A stretch of 64,000 nucleotides of DNA, from assembly GCF_036231945.1 (NCBI RefSeq), contig NZ_CP109599.1:1116001-1180000 (forward strand). Reading direction: 5' to 3'. Each line of letters starts with the position of its first letter. Position 1 is the first letter of the stretch. Origin of the DNA: Streptomyces sp. NBC_01429 (GTDB taxonomy: Bacteria > Actinomycetota > Actinomycetes > Streptomycetales > Streptomycetaceae). Positions 61,859 through 64,000 of the stretch are shown here, one piece after another. Both the position numbers and the translations under genes were made by a program. Under the pieces are notes generated by a model. The model was given only the letters and a program-made list of their open reading frames with translations. It ran no database searches and had not been told where the DNA came from.

Positions 61859-64000
61859 ATGTACCTGTTCGATCGTGACAAAGAACTGGAAATCCTGCGC
61901 GGCGCATTCGCCGAGTCCTTCGACGGATCAGGGCAACTCGTCATCATCACCGGAGGCCCCGGATCGGGGAAGACCGGACTGATAGATGAATTCTTGAATA
62001 CTGCGGGCGAAACAGACGCGAGATTACTGACGGCCACCGCTTCCCTCGCCGACCGGTCACATCCGATGGCCGTGATCCGGCAATTGCTGCATAACGGAGG
62101 AGTCGATTCCGGCCCTCTGGATCAGGTGAAATGCGACACACAATCCAGCCATGTCGTTTCCGCCGCCCTGCTGGAACTGGCGAAGGACGACCCGATGGTC
62201 ATCGCCATTGATGACGCCCATCTCATGGACAGTGCGTCTTTGCAGACCGTCCTTCATCTGTTGAGACGGATACGGTCGAAGAAGATCATGGTGGTGTGTG
62301 TCAGCTGGGAACAGTTCGGCCCGACCGGGCCCCGGGTCCACGCGGAGCTGATCCGGCTGCCGCACCGCCGGGTACGGCTGAGGCCGCTCTCCCCGCAGGG
62401 CGTGGCCCGGCTGCTCTCCATACAGACGGACCAGCCGCTGCCCACGGACGCCAGCAGCGTCTACCACCGTACGACCGCGGGCAACCCGATGCTGGTGAAC
62501 GCCCTGTTGGACGACAGCGCCCGGCTCGGCACCACCATCGGTGAGCCCGTCGCCAGCCTCGCCTACCGGCAGGCCGTGCTCGACTGCCTCCAGCGCGGGG
62601 ACTCCCTCCAGCTGCGGGTGGCCAGGGCGATCGCCGCGCTCGGCGAACAGGCGACCGCGAAGACCGCGGCGCCGCTCGCGGACACGTCGCCCGACTCGGT
62701 CCAGGAAGTCGTCGACATCCTCGACTCGATGGGCCTGCTCAGCGGCTACCGCTTCCGCCACCCGGCCGCCGCGAGCGCGGTGCTGGGCGACATGGAGGCG
62801 GCCGAACGGTCACGGCTGCACAGCGCCGTCGCACGCCTCCTCTACCTGGACGGCGCGCCCGCGCCCGACGTGGCGAAGCACCTGGTGGCGGCCGATCAGG
62901 TCACCGAGCCGTGGGGGCCGGCCGTACTGCGGCTGGCGGCCGAGCAGGAACTGGCCGTGGACAACGTCGGCCAGTCGACGGACTTCCTCCAACTCGCCCT
63001 GCGGGAGTGCGAGGACAAGCACGAGTGGCAGGCCCTCTCCGCCGAACTGGCCCGCGCGGAGTGGCGGGTGAACCCGGCCGCCGCGGCGCCGCACCTCGAA
63101 CCGCTGCGCCAGGCGGTACTGGAGGACACCCTCGATGTGCAGGACACCGCGACGGTGCTGCGGCACATGCTGTGGCAGGGCGACGCCGAACTGGCCGCCG
63201 AGACGGTCACCACCCTGGGCGGCGCGCACACCGTGGCCGACGCGCAGGTCATGGCCGAGGTCGACTTCATCAGACACTGGTTCTACGGTGTGCCGCGCGT
63301 CAGCCGGCGCGCCGACCTGACCAGGACGGCCGCACTGGAGCGCGCCACCCCGGACAGCGCGGACAGCCTCTGGACGAAAGTGGCGCTGCTGGTCAACGGG
63401 CTCGCCACCGACGAGTCCGTGGCGAATGTGGCCGAGTCGCTCCAGAGCTACCAGTTCAGCCATCTGAAACTGGAGCTGGTGGCGATGTCCCTGCTGGCCA
63501 TCGCGCACACCGACAGGACCGCGATCGCCGTCGAGACCTGCGACGCGCTGCTGGAGTGCGCGGTGGAGCGCCGCGCCACCACCTGGCAGGCGTTACTGAG
63601 CAGCATCAGAGCCGAACTCGCCATGCTCCAGGGCGATGTGGTCACCGCCGGGACCCGCGCGACCGAGGCCCTGGATCTGCTGCATCCGCAGGGCTGGGGG
63701 GTGCTGGTCGGACTCCCCCTGTCCACGGCGATCTTCGCGCACACGCACCTGGGCAACCACGCGGCCGCCGCCGAGCTGCTCAAGCGCAAGGTGCCGGACA
63801 CCATGTTCCAGACCATCTTCGGAATCCAGTACCTGCGGGCCAGGGGCCATCACCACCTCGCGACCGACCGGGCGTTCGCCGCGCTCAACGACTTCGAGGC
63901 GTGCGGCCAGTTGATGCGCGACCGGAACCCCGATCTTCAGCAGGGCGTTCCCTGGCGCATCGATCTCGCCCAGGCCAATCTGCGGATCGGCAAGGTCAGG
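61859..64000 (+). CDS. LAL-family regulator, 3' end cut off
   Basis: The frame opens at ATG 61859 (GGGGA upstream) and is still open at the window end; 714 codons are visible. The N-terminus has FDRDKELEIL, Walker A GGPGSGKT (residues 32-39) and Walker B MVIAIDDAHLMD, then the helical repeat region of LAL regulators. The C-terminal LuxR HTH, if present, lies outside the window. TTA codons occur at codon 56 (62024-62026) and codon 579 (63593-63595), so translation should depend on the bldA tRNA. The first ~150 codons use more A/T-ending codons than the rest. Its position next to the PKS operon makes it the probable pathway activator. Confidence 0.9.
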   Translation, partial: MYLFDRDKELEILRGAFAESFDGSGQLVIITGGPGSGKTGLIDEFLNTAGETDARLLTATASLADRSHPMAVIRQLLHNGGVDSGPLDQVKCDTQSSHVVSAALLELAKDDPMVIAIDDAHLMDSASLQTVLHLLRRIRSKKIMVVCVSWEQFGPTGPRVHAELIRLPHRRVRLRPLSPQGVARLLSIQTDQPLPTDASSVYHRTTAGNPMLVNALLDDSARLGTTIGEPVASLAYRQAVLDCLQRGDSLQLRVARAIAALGEQATAKTAAPLADTSPDSVQEVVDILDSMGLLSGYRFRHPAAASAVLGDMEAAERSRLHSAVARLLYLDGAPAPDVAKHLVAADQVTEPWGPAVLRLAAEQELAVDNVGQSTDFLQLALRECEDKHEWQALSAELARAEWRVNPAAAAPHLEPLRQAVLEDTLDVQDTATVLRHMLWQGDAELAAETVTTLGGAHTVADAQVMAEVDFIRHWFYGVPRVSRRADLTRTAALERATPDSADSLWTKVALLVNGLATDESVANVAESLQSYQFSHLKLELVAMSLLAIAHTDRTAIAVETCDALLECAVERRATTWQALLSSIRAELAMLQGDVVTAGTRATEALDLLHPQGWGVLVGLPLSTAIFAHTHLGNHAAAAELLKRKVPDTMFQTIFGIQYLRARGHHHLATDRAFAALNDFEACGQLMRDRNPDLQQGVPWRIDLAQANLRIGKVR

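Overview
High-GC actinobacterial chromosome segment, almost certainly Streptomyces or a close relative. The reasons are strong GC bias at third codon positions, GTG/TTG starts, Tat-type lipoprotein signals, large LAL-type regulators, IclR and XRE/DUF5753-type regulators, and a TTA-containing cluster regulator. Both ends of the window cut through a gene: an NTPase/TPR protein on the left and a LAL regulator on the right.

Layout. (1) 1-10.1 kb, assorted housekeeping and regulatory genes: an NB-ARC-like NTPase without its Walker A lysine, an XRE/MmyB-type regulator, a secreted D-Ala-D-Ala carboxypeptidase-like protein, a Cys-cluster/pentapeptide-repeat protein, a LAL-like ATPase without the C-terminal HTH, and an M14 zinc carboxypeptidase. 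(2) 10.2-17.4 kb, a probable aldarate (glucarate/galactarate) catabolic locus: two enolase-superfamily dehydratases, an RraA-like aldolase candidate, an NTF2-like protein, a FAH-family protein, an MFS importer and an IclR regulator. An identical 17-bp palindrome lies upstream of both the catabolic operon and the transporter. (3) 17.6-20.8 kb, a sugar ABC importer (binding lipoprotein and two permeases, no ATPase). (4) 21-24.9 kb, an XRE/DUF5753-type regulator, an aldo/keto reductase, and a divergent CGNR regulator/MFS pair. (5) 24.9-30.3 kb, a NarL-type two-component system beside an FtsX-type ABC transporter. (6) 30.5-30.9 kb, an isolated PqqD-like protein. (7) 31.0-61.1 kb, a leftward type I modular PKS operon. 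(8) 61.1-64.0 kb, a 754-bp intergenic region and the start of a rightward LAL regulator with two TTA codons.

The PKS. In transcription order the four proteins are A (KS-AT-DH-KR-ACP), B (KS-AT-KR-ACP), C (three KS-AT-DH-KR-ACP modules) and D (KS-AT-ACP-TE). That gives six extension modules, five malonyl-type ATs and one methylmalonyl-type AT (second module of C). Docking ends agree with the order A-B-C-D. There is no loading module, and protein A carries an N-terminal docking coil, so a starter protein should be encoded outside the window. If every reductive domain works, the chain leaving D would be a beta-keto acid joined to a singly methylated conjugated triene, followed by a CH2-CH(OH)-CH=CH-R end. 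The TE could macrolactonise or hydrolyse it. The LAL regulator is the likely pathway activator and, through its TTA codons, is probably under bldA control. I recognise each protein family, but not this cluster as one with a known product.
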